From assembly GCA_003255025.1 (NCBI GenBank), contig QANY01007891.1, forward strand, positions 1,146,558 to 1,210,557: a DNA stretch of 64,000 bases, written 5' to 3'. The position numbers and the translations under genes are program-made. The notes under the pieces were generated by a model that was not told the origin of the DNA, did not search any database, and saw nothing but the letters and a program-made list of their open reading frames with translations. The first letter of the stretch is position 1; every line of letters starts with the position of its first letter. Positions 34,220 to 46,664 of this stretch are shown one piece after another. Source of the stretch: Datisca glomerata. Taxonomy: Eukaryota; Streptophyta; Magnoliopsida; Cucurbitales; Datiscaceae.

Positions 34220-37200
34220 ATGTCTAAAGCTGTACATCTCATTACCAACAACGTTCAAGGTGATTCTACTTCCCTTTTTATATTTGCCTCTGGCGTATTT
34301 GTACTGGAAATCCTTTATTGTCTGTTTGGGTTCCGAGAAAGAGTGGGAAATATAAACCAACTATAGTTTTGCCTGGAGTTGAAGTGCTCAAATGTGTCTC
34401 TCGAGATTATGGGCCTTTTCAAATGTTCATTCTTGAGCAATAAGACTGTAAGGGTTTCTAAGCTTTGTCTATTAATGTTGCTTAGGGGGACTTCATTTAT
34501 TGGTACTTTTTGTGATACTATTCTGTGTATTACGAGATTCTTTCCATGTTCTTTTATGAATTCGAGCTCATGGGTAGCTGTCTGTCGGGTTAAATTAGGT
34601 TGTCTGTCTGCCCTTTTGCTTTTATTAGTTTAAAATTTGATATTTCTGTGGAAATGTTCGGGAAGTTTAAATACTATGGACTAATTTATCGTTGTGTATA
34701 TTTGATGGACTGTCGAAATTACATTTTTTTTTTATATTTGAGGATGCGTATGTTTCCAACCATCTGTTTCTGAAAATGTCTGCTCTTCGGAACCATTGCT
34801 CTCTGGCACGTCCATGCTTCAGAGTGAAGATTGGTTATTTGTTTCGCTATTCTTGTTAATTAGAAAACCAGAGTAACATGTCACTTTCTTGTAATTTTAG
34901 AGTTAGATTTTGATGATTTTAATATGCAAATTTGGAACTCTGTAACCTAGCTGACAAGAAGTCAGTCTATAACATTACTGAGAACATCTGAGTTGTAAAA
35001 GCTGTAAAACTTGTAAATGAAGAGAGAAGAGAATTATATCTGATTCTGTTATTGGTTAGACAAATGACAAAACGATGCAATGCAGTCAATGGCTATCCAA
35101 CCTCATAAGACGCTTCTCTATTTTTGTTTGTGTGATTTTTTCTGGTCCATTTTTGTAATTGAACCTGTACACCACTCCCCATAGTGAGATTGCCAAGCTT
35201 GCCTGACTTGTTAGCTTCGGTTTCATTGTCACGTAAGAATAATGCATCATTAGGTTGAACCGGCTGAAATTCAGTAAGACAAAGAATGCTTAAATGATTG
35301 CTGAATCCCCTCTGGATTTTCCACCGTGCATCCTGGAAGGAAATTCTGACGATCAACAGTGCAAGCCTCCAAAACTGATTATCGCTGATTGTATGAAATT
35401 CCGAAGCCAACCTCTCTCTACTCCCTTCGTCTTGGTGCAACAACTTCAGCATATGACTTCTGATATCTTCCTTGGTGCCATTGAACTAGATATCCCTAAT
35501 TTTCTTTTTGATCAAGTTTGCCAATGAAATAGGAATAGGAAGTAAGAAGGATTAGTTAGAAAAATTAGAAAAATTATGTTCACTAGTGCCACTCTCCTAC
35601 CTTTTGATAGGTTGCTAATCCTTCCATTTAGCAAGTCTGGAGTCAAAATTTCCAATAATTTGGTTCTCAAACACCATCCACCTCGTAGAAGGCCCCAAGA
35701 GAAGGCCTAAATAAGTCCTTTGGAATCATTCCTTTTACAATTTTAGAATGCAAGGCAGAATCTTAAAATTTGGCAGCTCGGTCACTTCGAAAATTTAACT
35801 TCTGTTGAGATTGATCTTAGGTTCAGAAACTGCTTCTAGAAGGACAAGAAATATTGGAGGTTGATCACGTTATTTCGGTTGGCATCACAAAATATGAGAA
35901 ACTGTTATGAAATTTCACCTGTTTCTTTCCGCAGTAAAACCCGACAACCAGCCTGCGATTGTAGCTTTAGAAAAGAACCTGCTAACGAGAATCCACGATG
36001 AGAATGAGAATGTATATTCTTACTGCAGAAATGAATGTCTTCAACCAACTTTCCATGAAGAGTAATCTGATTCTTTGTAAAAAAGTGGAGGAGATTCCAC
36101 CTCACAAACAATATGTGGAGTACCACTCCTTTTCATGGTGTCTACACATTCAGTAGCAACAAGGAAGGCATCGGGAATTTTCTTCCTTCAATAAAAGCAT
36201 GGTGAGCTTCCTCGCAGAGACAGTTTGCTAAGAGTTGGGCAAGGATCTTGTGAAAATCCACCAGGCATAGTCCTGAAACTTTGATGTTTGTTGCTTCTTC
36301 TTTTCTTGGGAATTAGAACAAGAAAAGTGCCTCTTAAGCTTCTTTAATCTTTTCCATGAGACGAGAAAATTGAGGACATTAAAAACGTCCGACATCCCGG
36401 CTGATGATGTTTTGGAATTTCTCAAAACATCCATCTGCCCCTGAAGAAGTCTCTCCTCCCATGGACATTTTAGCTTCCATCACTTCCCTCCGTGAACTCA
36501 GCCTTCACAGACAAAACACCGTCCTCAATGAAAAATAATCCAACTTTTCAGTTTTGGTTCTCTATAAGCAAGCCCTGGAAGGCTGGAAATTGACTAGCGA
36601 ATGGGAGTTGCCTTCTTGTGGAGCGTTCTACTGTACTAACCTACCTTGTCTATATTATAGTGTTGGTATATTGGGGTGTGGTTATGCTGTATGGTGGCTA
36701 TCAGTTGTTTTGACGAGATTTGACAATGAGGATATGTGTGGTATTGGCTGGATTGTTTGCAAAAGCATAAACCAATATGTTTTACTTTAAAACCCTAAAC
36801 TGGACAAAGGAGAGGACCTATCAACTATCAAGCTCTAGTTTATGAACTTCTTTTGTCTTTAATCTTTACCTGAGGTTATTAGTCTTTCCTAATAAATTCA
36901 GATGGGGTATGCATCAGAAGCAACACGATAAAAAGGTGATCCGTGTGTATTCTTTGCAAAACTTAGGGGAAATGCTGATGGGATTTACCAGCTTAATGGA
37001 TTCTTTTTGTTGTTTTCTCCTATAATGTTAATGTGTTTGTGTTAGGCCCTTAGAAAAAGAAAGAGAAAATGTAATTAGAAGGGGGGATGAGCTGGAAAAA
37101 GGGGAAGAAATGAGTTAGTTAGGGGAGAGAGAAAAAGGGTGCTGACTAGGCAAGTTAGTTAGGCTTTTGTAATCATGAGGATTGAATAAACAGGGGGGAG

Positions 37201-40200
37201 GCGTCGTAGGGAGGCAGTTGGGTAGTGGCTATTTTGGGAGAGGCCAAGCTCTCGAACATCTTGGTAAGAGGTGTAATTTCACTGTTCTTGGTGAAGTTCA
37301 CCATTTTTTGAGTAATCAAGGTTGTTTTTCTTCATTGTTTAAGGTTGTAGCTTCTTTGTTTTCACTACTTGGGCTGTTGTTGTGCTTAGAATAGTGTTTG
37401 TGTGAAGGGATATCAAATTGGTATCAGAGCTATAAAATTCTGGGAAAATGATGGCTCCGAAAAAAGACGATCCGTTAGAGAATCGACTCTCCCATATGCA
37501 AGAGGAATGGTAGAGGGAGTTATCCAGACGTGAGGAATGGAATTCATAAAGAGTTGGAACAGATTCGAGAAAATATTCAAGAAGTCTTGGGGATCAAAAA
37601 TCGGTTCAGCAATATGGAGAAATCGATAGAGATGATAATGGGCACCTTACACCGAATGGCCGGCGGGGTCGAATCGAGCGCGACGAGAGGAAAAGAGAAG
37701 GAATAAGAAGAAGTTCTTGATGGTTCGACAGTGAATTCAGCTCAGGTTCATGAAGCGTCGGGCTCTATCGACCCTTGGCTTGGTATCACTATGTGGGGGA
37801 CCGGCGCCATTTCAGAAGCTGGGCGGAGCTTAAGCCCGACCTTCTCGTCCGATTCCGTTCCAATCACAATGGAACCGGATGCAGAAAATCTTATCTCTGC
37901 AGCAAGATTCAACGGTCGAAGGTTTTATTGATCGGTTTGAGGTTCTAGCATCCCCGCTCCATGGACAGGTCTCCGATGAGGTTGTGGAGGGAGTTTTCAT
38001 CAATGGGTTGAAGCCACACATTAGGGTTGAGGTGAGGATGATGAGACCTAGGGATTTAGTGGATATGATGGAGTCTGCCCAAATGGTGGAGGATAAAATT
38101 CGTCTAACCCAGACGGGTCGGGTTGGGTCCCCGCGCTATGAAAACCCTAGCTCACACACGAGTTCTAACCCGCTTCCGTTCAGACTTGCAGGCCCAGGAG
38201 GACCCGCTACTCTAGGGTTCATGACAGGAGGCTTTGCGACCTGGGGTGCGAACCAGAGCCGCGCTAGCTTCTCACCGGCAACCACCCAACCACCACCGGC
38301 GATATCGGTGATCGAGGGGGTAGGTGGCGCGCCGGGACGAGGGGGATGACCGGTTTCCGGCGGTATACTGACGTTGAGTTACAACGAAAGCGAGAAAAGG
38401 GCTTATGCACTTCCGATACGATGAAAAATTTTATTCAGGGCATGTTTGCAAGAACCTACAACTTCAAGTAGTGCTGGTGAATGAAATCGACATCTCCGAG
38501 GACTTGGATTTGGTAGACATGGGTGGTGTTGGGACCAAACAGATAGAGGAGGCAGAACACATTAAGGATCTCTAGCACCTTGAGGACAAGGTGTCTCTTC
38601 GAGAGAGGGGTAATGTTAGGCCCTTAGAAAAAGAAAGAGAAAATGTAATTAGTAGGGGAGATGAGCTGGAAAAAGGGGCAGAAATGAGTTAGTTAGGGGA
38701 GAGAGAAAAATGATGCTGAGTAGGCAAGTTAGTTAGGTTTTTGTAATCATGAGGAATGAATAAAAAGGGGGGAGGGGTCGTAGGGAGGCAGTTGGGTAGT
38801 GGCTATTTTGGGAGAGGCCAAGCTCTCGAAATCTTGGTATAGGGGTGTAATTTCACTGTTCTTGGTGAAGTTCACCATTTTTTGAGTAATCAAGGTTGTT
38901 TTCTTCATTGTTTAAGGCTGTAGCTTCTTTGTTTTCACTACTTGCGCTACTGTTGTGGTTAGAATAGTGTTTGTGTGCAGGGAAACTCAGATCAATTTGC
39001 TTAAATCAGAAGCAACACGATAAAAAGGTGATTCGTGTGTATTCTTTGCAAAACTTAGGGGAAATGCTGATAGGATTTACCTGCTTAATGGATTATTTTG
39101 TTGTTTTCTCCTGTAATGTTGATGTGTTTGCTTTAATCCTCTAGCCTGATATATTAACTAATCTATGCACATGGATGTTGGTTTTCTTATAGGTTATGGA
39201 CTGTCAGACAGCAGATGTCTAACGTGTTCAAGAGTCTGTGTATCTTCTCCGTCTTCCCGTGTTTGTTATAGACTTCATACACAAGTTAAACTCGCACAAC
39301 TATCATGTACGTCCAGGGGAACACCTTTTATGTGCAAAGCAAGCTCTGGTGCACATAGGAGAAACAACAATGATTTCTCTAGGCAAAACAACAGGCATGG
39401 ATACTCAAGAAACAGAAATAGGCAAAACGAGGACAGGCCTGACAGGGACAGCTTTGAAAATCTCGAAGAATCCGATTTATTAACTTCCCGAAATGGTCCC
39501 CTACTCTCCCTCTCCAGTACCCCAAAGTCACATGCTACTGCAACCCCTGGACCTAGAGAAAAAGAAATCGTTGAGCTCTTCCGCAAGGTTCAAGCACAGC
39601 TTCGAGACCGGGCTGCAATTAAGGAGGATAAGAAGAACGAAGCCTCACAAGGACAAGGTAAAGGGAACGATACCGTGGACTCCCTTCTTAAGTTATTAAG
39701 GAAGCATTCAGTTGAGCAGGGGAAGAGAGGCAGTAGCAATAGCAGCAGCAGTGGAAGAAGTAAAGACACGACAACCTACAACCAGCCGGAACAGAATGTC
39801 CCACATGATGAATCAAAAAGCTCAACTTTTTTTGGTTCAAATAGCAGTTTTAAGGATGACGCCCCAGAACCTACTGCCTCATCTTTATCTAGGCCTGTCT
39901 CAAATTTTCAAAGAAAGTCACCTGTTCCTCGAGTAAGATATCAGCCGGTTTATTCTGGGGAGAATACAGAGGATACCATAGTTGGCATGAGTATAAACGG
40001 GACGGAAACGAAGAATGAAGTTGAGACAAGTGCTCAAGGGCCAGCGCTGGTGCCAGTCCTGGAGCCAGAGCCAGAGTTAGAAATTGAGATAGAGCCTAAG
40101 TGTAATCTGGCATATCAAGATGATGAGTCTTCTGATATTGATGAAGCTTTTGACGATGGGAGTCTAGGCAAGCAGGAATTTACAGAGGTGGACAATCTGA

Positions 40201-40307
40201 GTTCATTAAAGCTTGTGGAATTGAGGGCACTTGCTAAATCTCGAGGTTTGAAAGGGTTTTCGAAGATGAAGAAGAGCGAACTCGTGTTGTTTCTAAGCAA
40301 GTCTTAA
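34220..40307 (+). CDS. RHON1: Rho-N domain protein, chloroplast RNA-processing factor
   Basis: Exon 1 is only 40 nt (34220-34259, MSKAVHLITNNVQ plus one base). It splices across a 4933-bp GT-AG intron to exon 2 (39193-40307, acceptor ttttcttatag), restoring the frame at GYGLSDSRC. The 384-residue product has a Ser/Cys/Arg-rich N-terminus typical of a chloroplast transit peptide. An Asn/Arg-rich basic stretch (about 65-95), a low-complexity Ser/Gly region and a Glu/Pro acid patch follow. A C-terminal Rho-N/SAP-like domain (VDNLSSLKLVELRALAKSRG through KKSELVLFL) ends the protein. This layout matches plant RHON1 / BP-73-like proteins, which bind RNA and assist RNase E in plastid transcript maturation. 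Exon 1 is inferred from phase and family likeness. Confidence 0.88.
34260..35454. other. Unique part of RHON1 intron 1
   Basis: T-rich plant intron sequence without recognisable coding or repeats. Confidence 0.45.
35455..36440 (-). pseudogene. LINE reverse transcriptase relic in RHON1 intron
   Basis: Across shifting minus-strand frames one can read the plant L1-type RT in order: AKLLAN and CLCEEAHHAFIEGRKIPDA, then ATECVDTMKRSG (36240-36120); KINLNRS near 35810; a LAKWK-ISNLSKGRR-VALVN stretch near 35620; and PIPISLANLIKKKIRD near 35530. The intact family reads NQ-AFVKGRQI-DA, GLKINLNKS, LAKWKR-LSKGGR-TLI and PIP-SVAKRIEK-QRDF. The central catalytic part with YADD is missing. It lies antisense to RHON1. 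Confidence 0.72.
36441..36912. other. RHON1 intron between the LINE relic and the gag-only element
   Basis: No coding sequence was recognised. One 78-codon plus-strand frame has no known motif. Confidence 0.4.
36913..37039 (+). repeat. Left copy of the 127-bp flanking duplication
   Basis: It begins atcagaagcaacacg and ends atgtgtttg. It recurs at 39005-39130 with about seven substitutions and one 1-bp deletion. It abuts the LTR start at 37040. Confidence 0.9.
37040..38989 (+). mobile_element. Gag-only LTR retrotransposon in RHON1 intron
   Basis: Two 376-bp LTRs, 37040-37415 and 38614-38989, begin TGTTAGGCCC and end TATCA or ACTCA. A primer-binding site follows the first LTR (aattggtatcagagc, 37416-37430). 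A purine tract (gagagagggg) precedes the second. The 1.2-kb interior encodes a Gypsy-type gag and no pol, matching the published TR-GAG class of small non-autonomous elements. No matching 5-bp target duplication borders the LTRs. Confidence 0.88.
37448..38570 (+). pseudogene. Gag of the TR-GAG-like element
   Basis: ATG 37448 starts MMAPKKDDPLENRLSHMQEE, followed by stops. A gag core reads TVEGFIDRFEVLASPL, then VFINGLKPHIRVEV and MMRPRDLVDMMESAQMVEDK (37900-38100). A CCHC-like remnant (DEKFYSGHVCKN) appears near 38430 in another frame. An early stop and at least two frameshifts make it non-functional. Confidence 0.78.
39005..39130 (+). repeat. Right copy of the 127-bp flanking duplication
   Basis: It is separated from the right LTR by 15 bp of filler (38990-39004) and lies 62 bp before the RHON1 exon 2 acceptor. 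Confidence 0.9.
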
Positions 40308-43088
40308 TCTGATGTAGAATGCATGAAAATAACCGAATAGTTGAGCTTTTTTGGATAGTTTGATATTTGTTTCATATCAAACGCTTTTTCTGGATTTCAT
40401 GTCATTCTGTTGCTGAAGATAGTTTAAAGTTAACCATTTTGGTTTTTCCCCCGTTAGTTATTAATTTGTGTTGGCAAATGGGTTCAATTACATTTGGTTT
40501 CAGCTTGTTGGCTGAGCTAAAAAATTACTAAAAAGAAAAGGAAGAACTAGCGGAAGAAATTGGGGAAATGATTGTATGCCATTGAACGGCACATATGACA
40601 TTTCGTCATTGTTGGATTGTCTGATAAGGTTTGGATGATTTAGATTGTGTCAAACTATCATAGGAAAAGATAAAAAAAATTTATTTGTTTTTAATTTTTA
40701 ATCATTTAAACTGTGGCGTCTAAATCGAATTAAACGACTCAAATTTAACTTTCACTGCAGTTTCTAAGCAACTACAGTGAAACCAAATCTCGTTTAAGGA
40801 AGAGAACTCTTTGTGTGGTTGAGGGTCTGTTAAATTATTCAACTCATCTCATATATCTAATCAGATTGAAACAATCCATATGAGTTGAAATGAAAAAGAG
40901 AAAAAACATTTTTTTTTTCTGAGTTACGTTAGATTTGAGCCACCCAGTTACACTATGTGATGATCGTCACTTCGCCAATCACACTCTTGTCATACTATCT
41001 GGTGAACACCACTTTGTCAATCACACTCTTGTTATTTTTTTCGTTATCAATTATGTTTCGCTGTAAATCATCACACTGATATTCTAGTCTAATCCAAATG
41101 TTGGTAAAACTTCCCACGTTAGTGTCAATTGCGACCTCGAGTTTTTTGGTTGTGATCTGAAGTTAGATTCTGTAGAATTTTTCTTTTAATAACACAAAAG
41201 AAAAATTCAACCTACTTTGAATCATGGTTTCTTTTTGTACTTGATCATTACATTATCTATATATGTTACCTTAGTTTTCTATTCTACACAAACGAACATC
41301 ACGGTCACGCCTTGTTATTAGTGGCTTAGTGAAAGGCACTTAGGCATGTTTATTGAGATGATTTTCAAATTCGTTTCATTCTAGTCTGATTGAGAAGTTT
41401 CATTCTAGTCTGATTGAGAAGTAATGACGATTTTCAAGTTCTTTCATTCTAGTCAAATGTATTGATTAAAGCCTCAATTGTAGACGTTTCTATAAATAAA
41501 GTTTATGATTATGAATTTTGTGTGTTGGGAAAGTAATTTGACCAATACACATTTAAATATTTTGTTGTGGATAGTGGTATTAACACATTGTGTAATGTCA
41601 CTAAAAAATCATCAAAATGAAAAAAAATACTCTTAAAATTTTGTAAGTACAAATAAAACTCATCTTTTCTCAAAATTTAGGGAAGTCTCTAGCTCGAAAT
41701 TTTTATTCCATCTCTGGAACTTTTTTTGAGAATGTTAAAGAGGGCATTCCTAAATGGCTTTTAGGGAAAAAAATCCATCTCCGAAAAAAGTCCTCATTTT
41801 TCTAATAGAAAATGTTACGAGTATATTTAAAAAAATATTTTAATTATTTTCTTAAAATTTTGTATTACACCGATTTAAGTTATCAATTTTCTCTTAACGA
41901 TCTAAATCAACCGAACATATCACATCTATTTTTCTCACAAGAGGAGATCTCTTTCCAAAATACGTATCAAAATTCTCAATTTATCAATCATTCGTTCCGA
42001 ACCCTGAATCCCTGATAGACCATTTATCAAACTTAATTGAGGACTAGACTAGGTAATTCTATTCACGGAAACAATATTTGGTTCAAATTATTTTATTCTT
42101 ACTGTAACAAAACGTGTCTTCAACTTCAAATTATTTTATTCTTACTTAGAATAATTTGAGGACTAGACTAGGTAATGATTCCTTTACAAACAGGAATTTT
42201 CACGTTGAGGAGGTTAATTAGCCACCAAATCTCAATTAATTGGCTGAAATGATTATATCATTATCTGATTCAAGATTCGATATTCGCTAGATATATTATC
42301 TGAGAATGTTAGCCAACAAATCTTAGTTCAATATGAATGAAGTTAGTCGAAAGTTATTCTAATTCATGACCTAGTTTTCGATGAGGGTGAGAAGATTATT
42401 GATGTAATCTCATATCGATTATTAAAAAGATCAGTGATTAATTCTTAAATGTGTAAAAACTCACTTCATAAACTAGTTATTAGCTTAAAAAGCTTCAATA
42501 CACTCCTCATCACTTCATGGTTTTAATAATAAACTAATTTTGTTTTCTCCTAGGTTTCTGATTAATGTGTGCCTGACTTTATTTGTTTTCTTTAGGGGTA
42601 GTATAGTGAGGATTCCTTAAACAGGAATGTCATGGTTTTAATTACTCTTAAAATTTATTTATTAATTTCTCTCTTTTATCGAGAAGCATTTGATGCATAT
42701 AGAGCCCAATGCAAAGCCTATCCTCGATGCAAATAATAAATTTATTATTATAGTTTATATGAACTCGAATTTGGTTCGATTGTATATGATTTGGTTCGAT
42801 TATATATATTTCTTCTTAATTTATATTTTAAGTTGTTGGAAATCACTGTGTTCTGTCAGCTACTTGATTTTAATTCCTTTTTTTGTTTCTATTTCCCTTT
42901 CCAATAATTTTGGTATTAGCCATAATAGACCATGCATGCTGGTACAGGGCTTTTGCTGCATGCCTCGAGTTTGTGTTACTTTCTGCATGGCTTAATATTC
43001 TTAATTATCACATTTTCAGTTTATATTTAACCGTTTTGCAATTAGACCTCATACGCTATTTACTTAATTGGCTAATTTAAGTTCTACA
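40308..43088. other. Downstream of RHON1, small repeats only
   Basis: It holds the RHON1 3' UTR (to roughly 40.5 kb) and AT-rich DNA. A 24-bp unit (tttcattctagtctgattga) is tandem at 41375-41422, with a third partial copy near 41440. A ~50-bp unit (cactttgtcaatcacactct) is doubled at 40970-41035. A ~45-bp segment (gaggactagactaggtaat) is repeated at 42040 and 42160. No gene was recognised. Confidence 0.5.
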
Positions 43089-45089
43089 TGTTGGGACAGT
43101 GTCCTCAAATGATGTGTTTTGACATTTTAATATGAAATTTAATGGGATTATATTTTTCTTATAATTGTTTTGTTAAACTATTGGTGAATAGTTCATATAA
43201 ATATGTGAAAATTTCATATTCATTAATGAGACTATGATCTTGTATAAGTATGAGAGGATTAAGATCATAGATAATGAATAAAATTGTCAACAACATATTA
43301 AAGTATGTAATCTTTAATGAATGATTGCTAGTATGATTCATTAAGTATTATGAATGCATGTGATCTAGATTCAGATCATTGATGTGGATAGACATCTTAG
43401 TGAATGTACTTTATATAATAAAATTATATATTACAGGACCGATGTAGATTAGTATCTTTATTAACTTGCCGTTTATCATAAAGATTTAATACACATCAAT
43501 ATGATAATTATATGTAGATCAGTTTGAATCCTGAGTACTCGTGAACTCCCATACATGTCTACTGGATTTTTTATTCACTTGTTAAGGTTTGTTTGTAAAA
43601 CAAGCTAGTGACTTTTATTTTAGAGATTCAGTGATATTGATGGCTGAAAACATGATCTTACAAGATTTGGAATCTAAATATTCCTAACGGATCATATATT
43701 GGTTCCCTTACGTATTAATTTGAAACTGAATAGTTATTGAGTTCAAATTTATAATACGATTATAAATTACTCATTCACTAGTGAGTTAATGTACTTAAGG
43801 ATCAATAGGCAATTAGAAGGGTAAAATGATTATTTTGACCAGCTCTAATTTACGAACTAATAATTGGATGCTAGAACTACATGAAATGATTATATCAGTG
43901 GACTACACGAGAATACTCTGTAAATATATTCTGTAATCTCTAAGAGTGTAATTCCATATTTATAGTGAAATAATAATAGAATTGATAAACAAGATTATTT
44001 AATTAAAGAGCTTAATAAATAATCTGATTTGTTAAAGCTTAGAATTATGAGTCCATGGTCCCCTAAGTCACCTATGGATTACACAGTTTAAGGTATGAAT
44101 ATCTCAAGACATGAGAAAAAGACTAACTTGCAAACGAAGTTATATTTCTGGAGCAAGTACATAATTATGTGTGATTAATTAATTAAATTATTTATAAAAA
44201 TTTCAAAATTACAAATAAATAATTATATCGATTAATTTTACAATGATCGATAAGTGAGACCGTATATCTAATTTGTGAGATTAGATAATGTTAAATTATT
44301 TATTTGATAATAATTTAAAATTTGAATAAACTAAATATGTTATTTGTGAACTAACAAATAAACTAGTTGATAAAGATGATCAGATAGACACTGGGACACC
44401 TCATGGCACACTGCAGTGCCGTGTGACTCTGCAGTGGGGCACAATTGCAGTGAGTCCCACTGCAATGATGCATTTATAATTAATTTATTATTTTGTATAT
44501 ATCCCTAAAAATCCGATATGCCTTGACCTAGAAAATGTATATTAATATTATTCTATTGGCCTCCGAACTGAAATTAGTTTAGAACTGTGCAGTTGCTATC
44601 AAGGTGAAACTCTCTGAGAGTAAATAATTAATCTAAAACTCTGTGAGTTAATCGTTTGTTTTTGCTCACAGATTTTTGTCTCACAAAAATTAGTCATTCT
44701 CTAAAATCTCTAGATCTCATATGTTGAGTATATTTTGAGACATAAAATTATTCTTGATATATTCTACGTGCCCACACACGTCCTAGAGTGTTTGAGAATT
44801 GACTTGGAAGATCGTGGTGTGGATCTTGAAATCTGTCGTTAGTGGAATAATAAGATCGTATAATTACAAGGACGCTTGATTGGACTACAAGAGGTATATA
44901 TTCTATATTCATGTATATCTTTGATTTAATATATAAATATATAATGTATCTGATTGAAAAAAAAAATTTAATAAAAAAATTTATTTTGAAAACTATAGCG
45001 TCACTTTTGTTTTCGTTTTATAAAAAAAATTCAATTTTTAAATTTTTAAAAAATCTCATTTCCACCGCGCAAGCGCTGCGTTTCCAACA
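43089..45089 (+). mobile_element. Solo LTR (2.0 kb), same family as C3
   Basis: It begins TGTTGGGACAGTG and ends TTTCCAACA. It is opposite in orientation to the LTRs at 7901-9908, 46665-48240 and 57013-59051 but alignable with them throughout. Flanks ctaca (43084-43088) and ttaca (45090-45094) are a target duplication with one change. There is no internal region. Confidence 0.87.
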
Positions 45090-46664
45090 TTACACTCATA
45101 TTAAATTTTGGCAATTACGCATCATATTGCACAAAATCCACTAGTTTTAGCATCTGATCTTCACACTCTATATAGTTCTTCTTTATTCATTACTTCACAT
45201 CTTCCGATAATTAGTTTCTTATATATGCACTAAAATTGGCTTGGTATGCTAGATATATAGATTAAGTTTAAGTCATTATTGGTTTAAAAAAATAGAAGGT
45301 TTTTTTATGGCTTAGAGACTTCAAAACTTGAGAATTTCGTGCATAAAGGGTTTAAGTGCAAAAAATGTTAACAAATGTGATTGTAATAAAATATATCTCA
45401 CGCTTTTTATAGAAAAAAGTACGATATAGTGTCATATTTTTTTATTAGGATGTGTTGCAGTGTACATAATTTCTATATCACATGTTATAAAAAATGATTT
45501 TTCACGATGATGAATCCCATGTTAAAAGATATGTAGCCAAGAATTATTTGTGACCACTACTCATCGGTAGTGCCCGTTGGCCGTCTTGTAGGGTCAAGTG
45601 ACCCCATTGATTTTTTTAATGTTTTATATTATTTAGATTTCTGATCCAAGAAAATTAAATTGTCAGCCCACACAACTTTTTTCAAATATAACTCCCATTT
45701 TGTTTGACATTTTTAGTCTTTTTCTCTAAAATTTTAACTCATTTTCCAAATTCCGAGTAACATAACCACTCCCTCTCACAATAGAAATGCCTTTTCTCTG
45801 ATGAAGAGTAAAAAATTGACTGTGCAGTGAGATGAGAGATCAACGGTTGAGTGATTGTTTGACTACTCATTTTGAAAAATATGTGTTTATTTCTTTTGAT
45901 AATGTAATAATTATGTAACCATTTCAAAATATAAAAACCCGCCAACAATGATAGATCACTATAGGGGCAACGGGCCATGGCCCTCCTAAAGTTTTGGAAA
46001 AATTCTAGTATATTTAATATACATATATATTTGTCTACAATTTTTTTTTGAATAAGAAATATGTGGAAAAACATATTTGTCTTCAAAATTCAGGATAAGT
46101 AGAATCTTTCAATTTCTTCATTTTTATTGAGTATTAAGCGTTTTATTATTTTGGTTATAATTTTTGTTACCTACTTGTGTTATTCTTGATTATATTAATT
46201 AATTATGTTTTCTAAAATTTTCAACTACATTATATCATATATATATATATATATATATATTGATTTATGTTGTTCTTCAAGTTTATTTGATCGATCTTAT
46301 TTTATTCCTCATGTTAAATTTCTTATACTTTTTACCGTGTTATATTCACATCTCATCTAAACTTTGGGTTAATTTATTGTTTGTATTTAAAGAAACAAAT
46401 ACAATTGATATTCAAGAAGAGCTAAGTTCAAGAAGAGCTCCAAGAAGTTCTTCTTGAGCTTCTCCAAGATGGTCTTCTTGTCTATTTTCAAATCATTTCT
46501 TCGTTCGTTTTCTAATATTCATGTTTTCTCCAAGAAGTGTTAGTTTATCATGTCTTCGTTCTCATTATTATCATTCTTTCTTCGATCTCTGATCCTCACT
46601 CTTTCAATCGTCTGTTTCCTTGATGGTTGTGATCATTAATTTTTGGAAATGTACATGTTAAAGA
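45090..46664. other. Intergenic DNA between solo LTR and C3
   Basis: AT-rich, with a TA microsatellite at 46237-46260 and a 25-bp hairpin-forming palindrome (agctccaagaag / ttcttcttgagct) at about 46436-46460. No gene was seen. Confidence 0.4.

Noticed and set aside
42690..42995. Small membrane-protein gene
   Set aside because: The frame is AT-driven, has no motif, and lies in intergenic DNA without splice or promoter support.
45571..45990. Inverted repeat of gcccgttggcc-like ends suggesting a MITE
   Set aside because: The matching arms are short and imperfect and no target duplication could be found.
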